DNA of 64,000 bases. Source: Pohlia nutans (lineage: Eukaryota > Streptophyta > Bryopsida > Bryales > Mniaceae). Below the pieces are notes generated by a model. It was not told the DNA's origin, searched no databases, and saw only the letters and a program-made list of their open reading frames with translations. How positions within the stretch are numbered: the first letter of the stretch is position 1; each line of letters starts with the position of its first letter. Shown piece by piece: positions 11,402 through 22,146 of the stretch. The stretch spans positions 4,342,501 to 4,406,500 of the forward strand of contig CM040093.1 in the NCBI GenBank assembly GCA_022496805.1. The letters are read 5' to 3'. A program made the translations under genes and the position numbers.

Positions 11402-12242
11402 ATGAGTGCTGTAAACGTGACGAACGTGACTGTGCTGGACAACCCGTCCATGTTCCAGAATCCCTTCCAGTTCGAGATCTCGTACGAGTGTCTCGTTCCT
11501 CTCAAAGATGGTGAGTCCTCTCTTTTTTGTATCGTCAGAAAATGTATGCCATTCGTTGCTGTTGTGGTTCTTTCATGTTTCTTCAATCAGGTTACAACTT
11601 GTGCAATCGTTCTTTATCACTTATGAATGTCTGGTGATGCAGATCTCGAATGGAAGCTGATATACGTGGGTTCCGCTGAGGACGAGAAGTACGATCAAGT
11701 CCTGGAAAGCGTGCTTGTCGGCCCAGTGAACGTTGGTAATTACAGATTCGTTTTTCAGGTACAAAATTCATAACGGTTAATTGTCTGAATTTGTTTCAAT
11801 ACTCTTTGGCCTCAGTGAACATTGTGGCCTGATGTGCTGTGCATTTTTGCAGGCGGATCCTCCAGAACCTTCCAAGATTCCGGAGGAGGACATCATCGGG
11901 GTGACGGTGCTATTGTTGACATGTTCCTATGTGGGGCAGGAGTTTTTGAGGGTGGGCTACTACGTGAGCAACGAGTACGTGGACGAGCCTCTCCGTGAGG
12001 AGCCACCAGCGAAAGTGCTGATTGACAGAGTGCAACGGAACATTCTGGCGGACAAGCCCCGTGTGACGAAGTTTCCGATTGTGTTCAATGCCACACCTCC
12101 TGCACCAAACCAAGTGGCCGAGAGTGCACCCGCAAACAACAACTATCCTATGGCGCTCAATGCACCAGCTCCAAGTCAAGTGACGATGGATGCGGAACTG
12201 GATGACGGTGTCAGACCCATGGACATCTCACAACAGGATTAG
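11402..12242 (+). CDS. ASF1: Histone chaperone ASF1, copy 2 (3 exons)
   Basis: Exons 11402-11510, 11643-11758 and 11853-12242 join in frame (introns 132 and 94 bp) to a 204-residue protein. It has the same H3-H4 chaperone core as copy 1, with Asp36-Asp37 and Val94 conserved. The tail is 38 residues shorter and has one LDDGVRPM motif instead of two. The 25 bases before the ATG (TTGTAGGAGCTTACGACA) are shared with copy 1, so the duplication included the leader. Exon 2 differs from copy 1 at one base in 116, and intron 2 is nearly identical. Exon 1 differs at 13 of 109 and intron 1 is unrelated in length and sequence. This points to partial gene conversion. Both copies look functional. Confidence 0.96.
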
Positions 12243-13065
12243 AGTTGCGGTAAGTGATTTTGTACATCTGCAGAATCTCACGTACATGAGGTGCCAAATT
12301 TTGGAAACATCAAGAAGACCTCATGGAACAATATTTCAGTTTTAGAGGTGTAGGAGTAGGTCCGGGATCAATGCGTTAGATGAGGTTTTGGGAGGGCAGG
12401 GGTTTATGTAGATTGCTGAACACCCCAGGATACAGTCATGTGTAATACTTGTTTTCAAAGCTTTTTGAGGTGTGGACCCTTTTGTTATATGTCAATTTGG
12501 TGGCATGTATGTAGTGGGAGCCTTGTGGGAAAAGATGGCCTTGTGCACACTTTTGATCTCCGCTGCCCAGACTGTCGGCATATTCATTGCCTGATGCCAG
12601 AATTGATGAACTTGTATGTTTCTTTTTCTTTCTGTTTATACTCCGGTATCTACTGGCATGCTTGATTTTAATTTTTTCCCCTGCATAGCTATGACAATCG
12701 CAATGACAGATCCTTTTATGATCGATGGATTTGAATTCTATATACAGTATTTCGCCACAGACGACAAGCACGAAAATTGCTATAGTGTGTGTGTCAAGAT
12801 AGGAAGAATGGCTTGGTGAATGGAATTAGTGACTGCTGTAAAGGAGGAAAAGTGAGCGTACAAAGAGGGATAAGGAGACATGTCCTCAATCAACAATCAC
12901 TTGGATGATACAATTTTGCACTTGTGAAGGGTTATGGTCAACTATAGGTTTTGTTTATTTTCAAAATCCACTATTGATTCATTCAGCAATGTTGACACCC
13001 ACTGTGTACATTACATTGTGCTTCAATAGAGTGTTTTAGTTTTAAATAGCTGAAAAGTGCTTTTA
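12243..13065. other. 3' flank of ASF1 copy 2
   Basis: Probable 3' UTR and downstream sequence. A 75-codon frame (12438-12665) is Cys-rich in places (LRCPDCRHIHC) but has no recognisable domain, so I do not call it a gene. Confidence 0.35.
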
Positions 13066-13500
13066 ATAGAAAACCTCTCTCAAACAAATTTCCAACATTC
13101 CAAGACCACCTCCATTCAAACCTTTTAAATTCTATTCACTAAGTGTGATAATTGATAAGTCATCATCTTGACCATATGGGATGAAAGAAAAATAATACAT
13201 CTCACAAGTAATCTTAAACTCCTTGCTTTCATTGAAAAACCTCTTCGAAACAATTTCCAACCATTCAAGAACACCTTCATTCAAATCCTTTGAATTCGGG
13301 TTTGAATTCTATTCACCTAAGTGTGATAAATGATGTGTCATCATCTTCTCTTAGAAGACCTCTTTGAAATAATTTCCAACAGTCCAAGAACACCTCCATT
13401 CAAATCCTTTGAATTCAAATCACCTAAGTAATAAATGATGAGTCATCATCTTGAACATATGGCATGAAAAGAAAATATACATTTTTAAAGTAATATTATA
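13066..13500. repeat. Degenerate tandem repeat, about 130-160 bp, three copies
   Basis: The run AACCTCTTNGAAACAATTTCC, then a CATTCAAATCCTTTGAATTC-like segment, then GATAAATGATGNGTCATCATC, occurs three times starting near 13066, 13225 and 13354. The copies have diverged in length and sequence. No coding content. Confidence 0.65.
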
Positions 13501-13625
13501 CTCTTTACAAAATATGAAACAAAGAATTTCTTCCAATCAAAATCCAATCAAAAGTGACAAACATTACTTAACATTACTAAATGCTAAACCACTTGTGAGT
13601 AGTGCTCAAAAGTACTAGAATGACA

Positions 13626-13820
13626 AGTTCAATTGATCATATAGGAAAAAATATAATCAAGACGAGACGAAATTTTATATTACTAGATCTAGTGTTGATC
13701 ATTGTATGTGTTAATCAAAACAAAAAAGAAAAAGAGACAAACAAGAGGAAGTCCAAATAGGACCTATTGAATAGGATAAAAAAAAAAACATAATGATCAT
13801 TCTAGTCACCGTGGATGCTT
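13626..13820 (+). mobile_element. Decayed TTAA-element family D copy
   Basis: ATTGTATGTGTTAATCAAAA followed by GGAAGTCCAAATAGGACC parallels the centre of the family D element at 22487-22727. The termini are not recognisable. Confidence 0.35.
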
Positions 13821-14397
13821 AGGGCGGTTACAAGAAGCAATTGTAAATGAAATTTTAGGAAAACGACCACCATGACAAAGTGCACTATCTTATGAACATA
13901 ACAATTCAACCAAAAGAATGATATAGTCCTTTAAACTTCTCCACAATACTTCATTGAGCTAACAAATTTCAAGAATAACATAAACAACGCAATCAAAAAA
14001 ACAAAAATGGCATAATTAAGACATACAGTAAAAATCAAGGTAACAAATTCTAAGAACAAAATAAACAATACAATTGAAAAGAAAAAGTTGACACATATTG
14101 ACACATAATGCATTCCAAGTTTAAAAAAGTGCATTGCAAAAGTTATGCTCCAAATCAAGATTATACAAGAGTTGGGCATTGATTACTAATTACTCAATTG
14201 GGCATTGATTACTAATTGAAATTTAACTCATGAACAATCTCATAAATTCTTATTTATTTAATAATAAAGCCACCAAGAGCACTAAAGTACTCGGTTACAT
14301 CTTTAACAAAACCAAATATGTACTTGGCTCTATAATAAAAAATGCACCACAGGTTTTATGACTGCTTTAACCTCTAATTAGCTAAAAAGAAAAGCTA
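13821..14397. repeat. AT-rich stretch with two short tandem duplications
   Basis: A 76-bp unit starting AACAAATT(T/C)(C/T)AAGAA repeats at about 13965 and 14041. A 27-bp unit containing GGGCATTGATTACTAATT repeats at about 14174 and 14201. The rest, up to the stop codon of the transporter gene, is presumably its 3' UTR and flank. Confidence 0.5.
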
Positions 14398-16756
14398 CTA
14401 GTTCATATTTGCGCCCTTTTCAAGATTGATGACCTTAATTTCACTTGTAGGTTGAAGAGTCCCGGACACTGGAACAAAGCGCTTCCAAAACCAGTGTCCA
14501 GTCCACACCAAGTCCATCTCTTCAATGGGGATGCCTTTTGTCTCGGGGATGAACCAATACGTGAACGCCCCCATTACAACCACCCACCCACCAAAGAAAA
14601 GGAAAACGCCCCACTTGAATGCGCACAACAACGAAAGGAATATTTGCCCAATGACAAATGTAAAAAACATGTTGGTCGATACCGTGATTGCTTGGCCTGA
14701 TGATCTTGTATCCAAAGGATAAATCTCACTTGGAATCAACCATCCCATAGGACCCCACGACCATGCGAAAGACGAAACGTAAACGCAAATCATCACTATT
14801 GTGATCCACCCCAAAGTCGATGACATGGTCCCAGTACCCTTCAATCCTAGAGCGAGAATGATGCCGACTGCCACCTACACAATCATATATGTGTAGAAAA
14901 TGAGATGCAACAACACCGATTTCCTCATACTTGAAATAAACATGTTATAGACTAAAAGAAGTTTGCATTAGCAACATAACAATGAAAGTTCAATCACACA
15001 ATGATAAATGAGGTTGAATACGATAATATGCAAAGTGGAAAAGAGATAGCAAAAGACAATTTGTTTGGTTTCATACCTGAGCAATGATCATTTGAACACA
15101 TGCTTCTAGGAGGAGCCAACGACGACCCCAACGGTCCACTAAGAAGACAGCCACTAGAGTTGACAAAACATTCACGCCGCCCACAATCACCGAAGAGTAC
15201 AACGACGCTGAGTTCTCAAATCCCACCGTTTGAAATATTACGGGTGCATAGAACATGATGGCATTGATTCCCGTGAATTGTTGGAAGAACTGCAAGAACA
15301 TCGAGATCACGAGTTGTGGACGGTTGCGCGTCTTAATCACATTTCGGAATGGGCTTTGTTCCATTGCTTCAGCTTCTATGCTTGCGTTGAGAATGTCTTG
15401 AAACTCTTCGTCCACATTTTCAACACCACGAATGCGTTGCAAGACTTTCCTTCCACTGTCAAACTTGCCTCTTTGTACCAATGAGTTTGGCGTGTCAGGT
15501 AAAATGATCCCGCCAATTGTAATCAAGAATGCAGGGATTGCAGCAATTGCAAGGGAAATCCTCCATCCGTTGGATTGCATCCTCTCGGTGCCGTAGTTCA
15601 CAAGATTTGCAAATAGAATTCCAATTGTCACCGCAAGTTGAAACATAACGTTGAGTGCACCACGCCATTTCGGAGGCGCCATCTCAGAAAGGTAAAGTGG
15701 AACGGCTTGATTGGCAAACCCCACGCCCCATCCAAGACAAATTCTACCGATGATGAGCATGATGAGGTTTTGTGCGGCGGCGGTAAACACAACTCCAAGG
15801 CAAAAAGCAACACCAGAGATGAGCATAGTGGCCTTGCGGCCATAATGCCGCGTTGTGTAAGAGCTGGCAAAAGTCGAAAGAAGCGCTGTGATGTATAGGG
15901 ATGAAGTAAACGCTTGAAGCTTTTGGTCGTTGTATTTGCAATAAGCGTTGTTTGTGTTTGCATGTTGGTGTTTCTTTTCTAGCACGGCAGGGAAGAACTT
16001 TGCTAGAAACTCATCCATAGACGTCACACCTCCTGTATGAATAAGAGATACAAAAGCATAAATTTGTAAGAATCCAAAACCAACCATCAAGTTCTATGAA
16101 CATTGAATACAACATTTGTAAGGGCAATAATCAAATTAAAAATGTAATATTTAAAGTATGTAAAGGGAAACAACCATTGAAACCTTTGGAACACCAAAAG
16201 CAATAAAGAAAAAAATCTTTGTAGGTATTTATATTTAAGAAACATAAAACAAACACTTGTAAGAATCCAAAAGTCACCAATCAAACATTATGAAACATTG
16301 AATACAACATTTGTAAGAATACAAAGGATAACAATCGAATTTTACAAACACTAAAAGTAACATTTATAAGAATGCAAAAAGCAACAATTAAGCTTTACAA
16401 ACACAAAACGTAACATTTGTAAGAATTCAAAGAACAATTAAACTTTACAAACACAAAAAGTAACATGTGTAAGAACGAAGTGGGCAACAATCAAGTTTTT
16501 AATACACCAAAAGCAACAAACAAATTAAATTGTATCATTTGTAGGAATCCAAAACGCAAAAAGCAAAAATTGTAAGAATACAAAAGATAACAATTGAGCT
16601 TTTGGAAAGAAGGTTTTGAGCACCTGAAATGCCAATGTCGTATCCAAACATAAGACCGCCGGAAGCTGCGAGAACAGAAACCAAAACAAGGAAGAATGTT
16701 GTCTTCCCGGGATAGTGCTTCATCTCTCCAACGGGCAAGGCTGCTCCATGGGCCAT
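14398..16756 (-). CDS. STP: Sugar transport protein (STP/MST), hexose:H+ symporter
   Basis: Three exons on the minus strand (16756-16624, 16032-15077, 14874-14398) join in frame to 521 residues, the usual STP length. The introns are 591 and 202 bp. The protein is a 12-helix major-facilitator sugar:proton symporter of the plasma membrane. Visible signatures are [17 protein letters not shown] after helix 1, [20 protein letters not shown], the STP-type PDTPNSL segment before the central loop, [15 protein letters not shown] in helix 7, [27 protein letters not shown] and the C-terminal [12 protein letters not shown] Cys-containing extracellular loop (YCKYN) is present as in plant STPs. The first intron splits the Gly codon of DIGISGG. 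The start MAHGAALP gives the expected short cytosolic N terminus. Which STP subtype or substrate cannot be read from the sequence. Confidence 0.95.
16090..16610. repeat. Degenerate minisatellite filling STP intron 1
   Basis: A unit of about 58 bp (AACATTTGTAAGAAT, then CAAAAAGCAACAAT and a TTTACAAACAC stretch) repeats imperfectly seven to nine times across most of the 591-bp intron. Confidence 0.6.
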
Positions 16757-17560
16757 CTTGCTAAAAGCTCTTGAACAATCGGCAACACAACAATTTCAAC
16801 AATTGGACGTTGCCACAAAAAAAAACAAAGAGAAGGCTGGATAGTGCAATGCACAGTGTACTAGAGCCAAAAAATGCAAGTGCAATACCAGCGCAAGTAG
16901 TTACAAAAATATGAAAACACATAGGGCATAACGTGCTATTAATAAGTATCTATGCTCCTACTTACGAGACTATAAGCAAAAGTGCATCTCTACAGGGCTC
17001 CTCACCCTACTTGCGAGACTTCAAGAAAATGTGTTTGACTAAAGTGTTGATAACAATGTTGTAAACACAATTAGGATGGTTTGTATTTTAAGAATAAAGA
17101 AAAACATGCTAAAATGATAAAAGAACAAAATATATAAGAGTAAAGTGTCTTTTACTTCTGTACATTACATTATTATTAAAAGACATTTTACTTTTAAAGA
17201 TATGATACGTATTTCTTGTACAAAATTGGCTATGCTCAAAAGTGTAATGAATAATTACATTTGTTATAAAAATATGGCAAGAATGTAATGAGAAAATGAT
17301 GTATCTTAATATCTTATAAGTTAATTTTTTTATAAATTCTTTTGATCTTCGACCATAGTTCAATTTCAGATTGTTAAAATAGAGATTAATTATTTTGGCC
17401 TAGATACTTCACTAGTGGTACACGTAATTCGCTATTTATGCACTTGGCTAAGTGCGCTTATTTCATAAGCATATTTGGCTTAAAAAATTGGTTTAAAAGT
17501 TCTCTAAAAAACATCAATGTTGTCTTTTTTAATCACTTACATTGCAAACAAACAATTAAT
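16757..17560. other. Upstream region of the STP gene
   Basis: AT-rich, presumably promoter and leader of the minus-strand transporter gene. No convincing core promoter motif and no other gene seen. Confidence 0.35.
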
Positions 17561-17574
17561 TTAATTGTTTTTTA

Positions 17575-17956
17575 TTCTTATCTTTATCTTTTCTTTCATC
17601 TTTTCTTTTATCTTTTTTTATCTTGTTTTCTTTCTTGTCTTCTTTTTTGTCTTCCTCACTTGTCTTTCTTCTTGTCTTTTTTTCCTTCTATTTTTCTTCA
17701 GTTGTGGCTGGTGAACCCTAAACGGCGGGAGCAAAGCTAAAAACAAAACAGATAAAAAACAAATTAAAAAAATGTTCTTTTTGTTCTTTTTTTTTGGTAC
17801 TTTATTTGGCAGTGGGGTGCTGCTGAATTCTAAAAGGCCGCTGCCAAAAACAAAATAAAAAATAAAAAATAAAAAAACTTTATTTGGCCGTGGCGTGCTG
17901 CTGAACCCTACACTGCGGCCGCCCAAAAAAATTAATTAATTAATTAATTTTTAAAT

Positions 17957-17990
<34 letters not shown>
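17575..17990. repeat. Pyrimidine tract, short tandem repeat and poly(A) run
   Basis: A TTCTT-rich pyrimidine tract (17575-17700) is followed by three degenerate copies of a unit containing GTGCTGCTGAACCCTA and GCGGCCGC-like sequence (near 17705, 17805 and 17885). A run of about 39 A residues follows (17951-17989). The open frames here are low complexity. Confidence 0.6.
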
Positions 17991-17991
<1 letters not shown>

Positions 17992-18624
17992 TAAAAAAAA
18001 GTTTAGGAATCTAAATCTTTGGAAAAAAAACTACTTCCAAAAAAAGTTTAATTGGAATGTGGTCGAAATTCAAAAAATATGGTTACAATTTATTTTTTAT
18101 AAACTAGAATATCAAAGAACATGCTTTTACATTCATAATATAATAGAGCGTTCCTAAAGTCCCCCTTTTTCCATAATTGGCAGGTTATATGCATCCAACA
18201 TCACTGTCTTCATGAGCATGGCTATGAGCATGGGCGGTGTCAACTTCTAGAAAGTTAATTACCATGGGGACCTACAAAAATGGAAGAACTGAAGTTCTGA
18301 ACATGGCTTTTGAAGGAGAACCACCCTTCTGTCAATGACTTGTTGTAGAAGGTAAAACTGGATCACATTAAAGATGCTCATTTGATCGAGTTCTAAAAGG
18401 GAGACATCCTAAACTATTCTAAAATGTTATGTTACATTCATCCAAAAAAATGTGAAGGTTTTTTTTTCTTAAATATGATTTAAAATATATCATAAAGTAA
18501 TTTTAGTATATCCGTAATTTTACTAGACATGTCAAAATGTGCTAAAATGTGTCGTGCCTTTCACACTTTAAACCATCTTTAGACTAGATTTGACGAGGCC
18601 TCTAATCTTTTTGGAAGTTAGCTT

Positions 18625-18998
18625 TTAACCCTTAAACGTCAAGAGGGCCTGGGCGAGGCAGCCCGGAAGGCATCTAAATTTTCGGAGGAAAAAAAGAAAA
18701 AAACGAAAAAAAGGCAAAAACGGCTCTGCCGGACACTGCTGGCCAGCACTGTGGCACTGTAGCACTGCGGCATTTCAGCTGTTCCAACCTCAAAAACTTG
18801 TTCAATTTCATAACTTTGATTGCTTACCAACGATTCCACAATCTCTCAAATGAGGCGCAAATTTGCAATCTAGATCGCTTTTTCAGTAGCTTTCCAACGC
18901 ACCAAGCCACGCTTGATTTGGTTGAGAAAATCTACTTTTTTCTTGATTATTCTCTTTTAAATAAGCCCATGGGGCTTACCTTGACGTTTAAGGGTTAA
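18625..18998 (+). mobile_element. TTAA-element family A, copy 2
   Basis: A 374-bp element with ends TTAACCCTTAAACGTCAAG and CTTGACGTTTAAGGGTTAA, a near-perfect 19-bp inverted pair. The palindrome AAGCCCATGGGGCTT lies just inside the right end. Homologous to 8183, 36282 and 56042. The short frames (18639-18839 and similar) recur in every copy and are not genes. Confidence 0.85.
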
Positions 18999-19197
18999 TG
19001 GGGTGTATCTTAGTCATCCAATGTCCAAATCGAAATTCCCTTGGATCTATTATATTTATTTTTCAAATGTGATTTTAATAACAATAATTTGATTTTTCAA
19101 TTCCACCTACATCAAAAGATAATTTTAATATACCGGTCATGTTTAATAGAGGCCCGATTGTGGATGCTCTTAGCCTTGTTTTGAGTTCAAAAAGGGG

Positions 19198-19310
19198 AAC
19201 TTGTGGGAACTCTCTAGCATTGGGGAGGTCACTAGTTCCACACCCAATGGTGGTGTAAGGCCTTGCTTTAGATTATTCTCCAACTCAACATAGGTTGGTT
19301 TGGCAGTCTC
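19198..19310 (+). repeat. Dispersed repeat, SINE-like, copy 1 of 3
   Basis: Contains TCTAGCATTGGGGAGGTCAC, then a GTTCCACACC segment and AAGGCCTTGCTTTAGATTAT. The same block occurs at 28215-28345 and 40255-40400. The GGTCACNAGTTCCACACC part resembles a degenerate polymerase III B box, which suggests a tRNA-derived SINE. No tail or duplication could be defined. Confidence 0.45.
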
Positions 19311-19480
19311 AAGCCAAGAGACCCAACCAAAGGGACTATTCATGAACAATGCTTGTCAGAAATTGTAAATATAGAGAGCAAACCCAACTTGAATTCCTCT
19401 TCTATTTTCGGATAACTCTAATATCTCACCAGGGAAAAAAAAAAAGGTTGCAAAGGAGACAAAGGTGCATAATATTCAAT

Positions 19481-19635
19481 AGCATGCACTCTCTCTCCCT
19501 TGGCTCTATAGGAGATGATCTAGAATATTCCACACCCAACAGTAATTCACCAGTAGCTAAGTGGATAGGTGGAGGCTCAAGATGATGAACAGAGTGCATG
19601 ACAGTGGGCATGAAGGCTATTGAATGTTATGTGGT
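19481..19635 (+). repeat. Dispersed repeat R2, copy 1
   Basis: The block running from AGCATGCACT through TAGCTAAGTGGATAGGTGGA to GGGCATGAAGGCTATTGAAT also occurs at 44855-45010 and, inverted and interrupted, at 49505-50009. On the minus strand all three copies keep an HLEPPPIHLA-like peptide, but the frame is short. Confidence 0.6.
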
Positions 19636-21002
19636 ATAAAACTCTTTGTTTGCCTCTACACAAATTTTTCTCACATTTCTTTAACACAATTACCACTACA
19701 AAGTGACATAAATTTTCCAAATCAAAGTGGCATAAAATATTTCAAATCAAATTGGAGTCAAGTTACATCACATTGGGTAAATTTCTATAGGGTCCATCAA
19801 AGAATGTTGTGACCCTAAGAGCAAGCCCAACAATTCCAGAGAAAATATGTCCACCAAACATTAATTTGAGGGCCATTTTTAACTTAGAGGAATGTCATAC
19901 AAGAAGTAGCCCAACAACATTCCTAGAGCGAACACCAAGGCAAATTATAAAACGAAGATTTTATGAAAGTAACTTGATGACCTTGAAGCACGGGCCGGTG
20001 AATAGTCTTTGAGCTCGTTATTTAATTGTTGATCGAGCATCTTTGCTTGCTTGGTGTGAGAAATTTGCTTGCGCCAAAACTTCTGTAGATGGCGGAGAAA
20101 CCTCAAACTTTGGCTCCAAAAACTATATTTTAGCGTTAATGGGTAGTTGCTGGGCCAAACTTGGAAGCAAGTGGACATGACTACACCAAATCTTGGAGTT
20201 GGTCCCTCCAAAACACCTGCTGCTGGGCATGCTCTAAAGCACTAAAATGTTACTACAAAAATTATGATGAACTAACAGGAATCAAATCTAGCAAAAGGCA
20301 GCAAATAAATTCTAATTCAGTGGAAAAGCTTACACATGCACAGTCGCCATTGCCAGCCAACTCCAGCATGCAGGAGACCAAGTCATACGGTTCTAGACCG
20401 TGACAGTCAACCCACAGTAAATAAAATAAAATAAAATAAAATAAATATATTATCATGTAACCCAGCGAAAATGAAAGAGTCATCCTTCAAAGAGTAAGAA
20501 TATACAACCTTTTTTTTCATAATAGAACAAGGGTGGCATGAATCAGTGCTTGGGCAAATTTACTCCGTCTATCAACAGGTGGGTGATATCTAAGAAATGA
20601 GCAGAACCAGTGCATCAAATGAGAGAGAGAGAGAGTCCTCTGTACAGTACAGTACACTGCATCATCAGCATCAAATTAATTAGGAGGTTAAAAACTGATC
20701 TTCTCTGCGTCGCCTTTTTTTTCTGTACAAATGGTGTCCAGAACTAATCAAAAAACAGTGATCAAGTAGAATTGACGTTACCCAGGCTTATGTGCAAAAT
20801 CCCACCCATTCCAGCCTTATGGCGGCAAGAAATTCGCGCTCCGGGGTGCTTTTTTACAGCAGTTGTTGGTTTCTATGATACAACAGCAAGCAGAGGAGGT
20901 GAGGAAATTGATGATCAAGTCTTTACAGGCCTTCCAACAGCAGGTTTAGGGTTTAGCAGGATTAGGGTTTGGCAGCTTCAATGTAAAATGGTCTGCATGC
21001 AA
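19636..21002. other. 3' flank of the AFR gene
   Basis: Holds an AAATA repeat (20417-20446), a GA repeat (20618-20635) and, next to the stop codon, probable 3' UTR of the minus-strand AFR gene. I see no other gene. Confidence 0.4.
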
Positions 21003-22110
21003 TCAGGGCCTTGGACGCTTTGCAGCTTGCATAAATGCTGCAATCACCTGAGCCTCGTCCAACTCCTGCCACAACAACAAGATCAAAGTCTCAACACACT
21101 TGCACTCTTAAAGATGAACATCAGGATTTTAAAACCCCACAGATTTTAAACGATTTCTGTGCAACATCCGATATTTCATGGGTTCGTACATTTTTCGCAC
21201 GGATTTCGCGTTAATTCTGCATGGATTCTGCACTTTGTTAGATAATGAAAAGAGTGAATGTAGAATCCGTGCGGATACAGTGCAAAATTAGCGTGAAATT
21301 CATGCAAAATCCGTGCGGAAAATGCACGTACCCATGAAATATCAGATATCGCACGGAAATCGTTAAAAATCAGTGAGGTCCTAAATACCTGATGAATACC
21401 TTAGCCAAACCCATGTTTTGCATGATGTTTTCCTGTTGGTAATAAGCTTGACAATAAAAGTCTGGAGAAAAAAAACAGTAACAATATTCCAACTTGGAGA
21501 CGAACTTCTAACACGAGCAGAGACCACGTTGACAGAGTTTGTAAGAGGCCCGCCCTATATATACACATCTTAAACTGTAATTTTAGGTAGAACTCATACT
21601 TAGAATACTACGTCCACAGGCACGTATTGCTGGTACCGCAATCTGATACAACCACACTATAATTCCTTACGTCAGAGAGAGCATAAATTTGTGGAACCCA
21701 AACACTCACGGCACCACTGAGTCAGAAATAATCAAGGGCTCCACTTGAGATACACTGACAATTTCATTGGATCTCGACAGGTCCTGAAATAACCCTTTAA
21801 CTATGACCGGTTTTTTTAAGTGTACGTGACTCACCCAAGAGTGTTGGTGGGCTTAACACTACTCATGAGCATCCAAACTTCAAAGTGTTGACAATTAATT
21901 GGTGTGGGTAACATTAATAGGCTGGTGGACATTCCATGTAACTATATGGTTTGTATATAATTACAAGGTTAGTGTATTTTTCTACAAAATGAATCATGCA
22001 AGTAGTACGTTCTCACCTGTGACATGAAGTGCCGACCAACAGCACGCAGCAGCTGCTCCTTGGTTGAGTTGGGACCAACTTCCACCTGGAAGAATTTACA
22101 CGCAGAAATC

Positions 22111-22146
<36 letters not shown>

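Noticed and set aside
12438..12665. Cys-rich 75-codon frame after ASF1 copy 2
   Set aside because: Too short, lies in the probable 3' UTR and has no complete zinc-binding pattern.
18639..18839. 66-codon frame recurring at 36296-36514 and 56056-56262
   Set aside because: It recurs because it lies in family A elements; frame length and sequence differ between copies and there is no start-site conservation, so it is not a gene.
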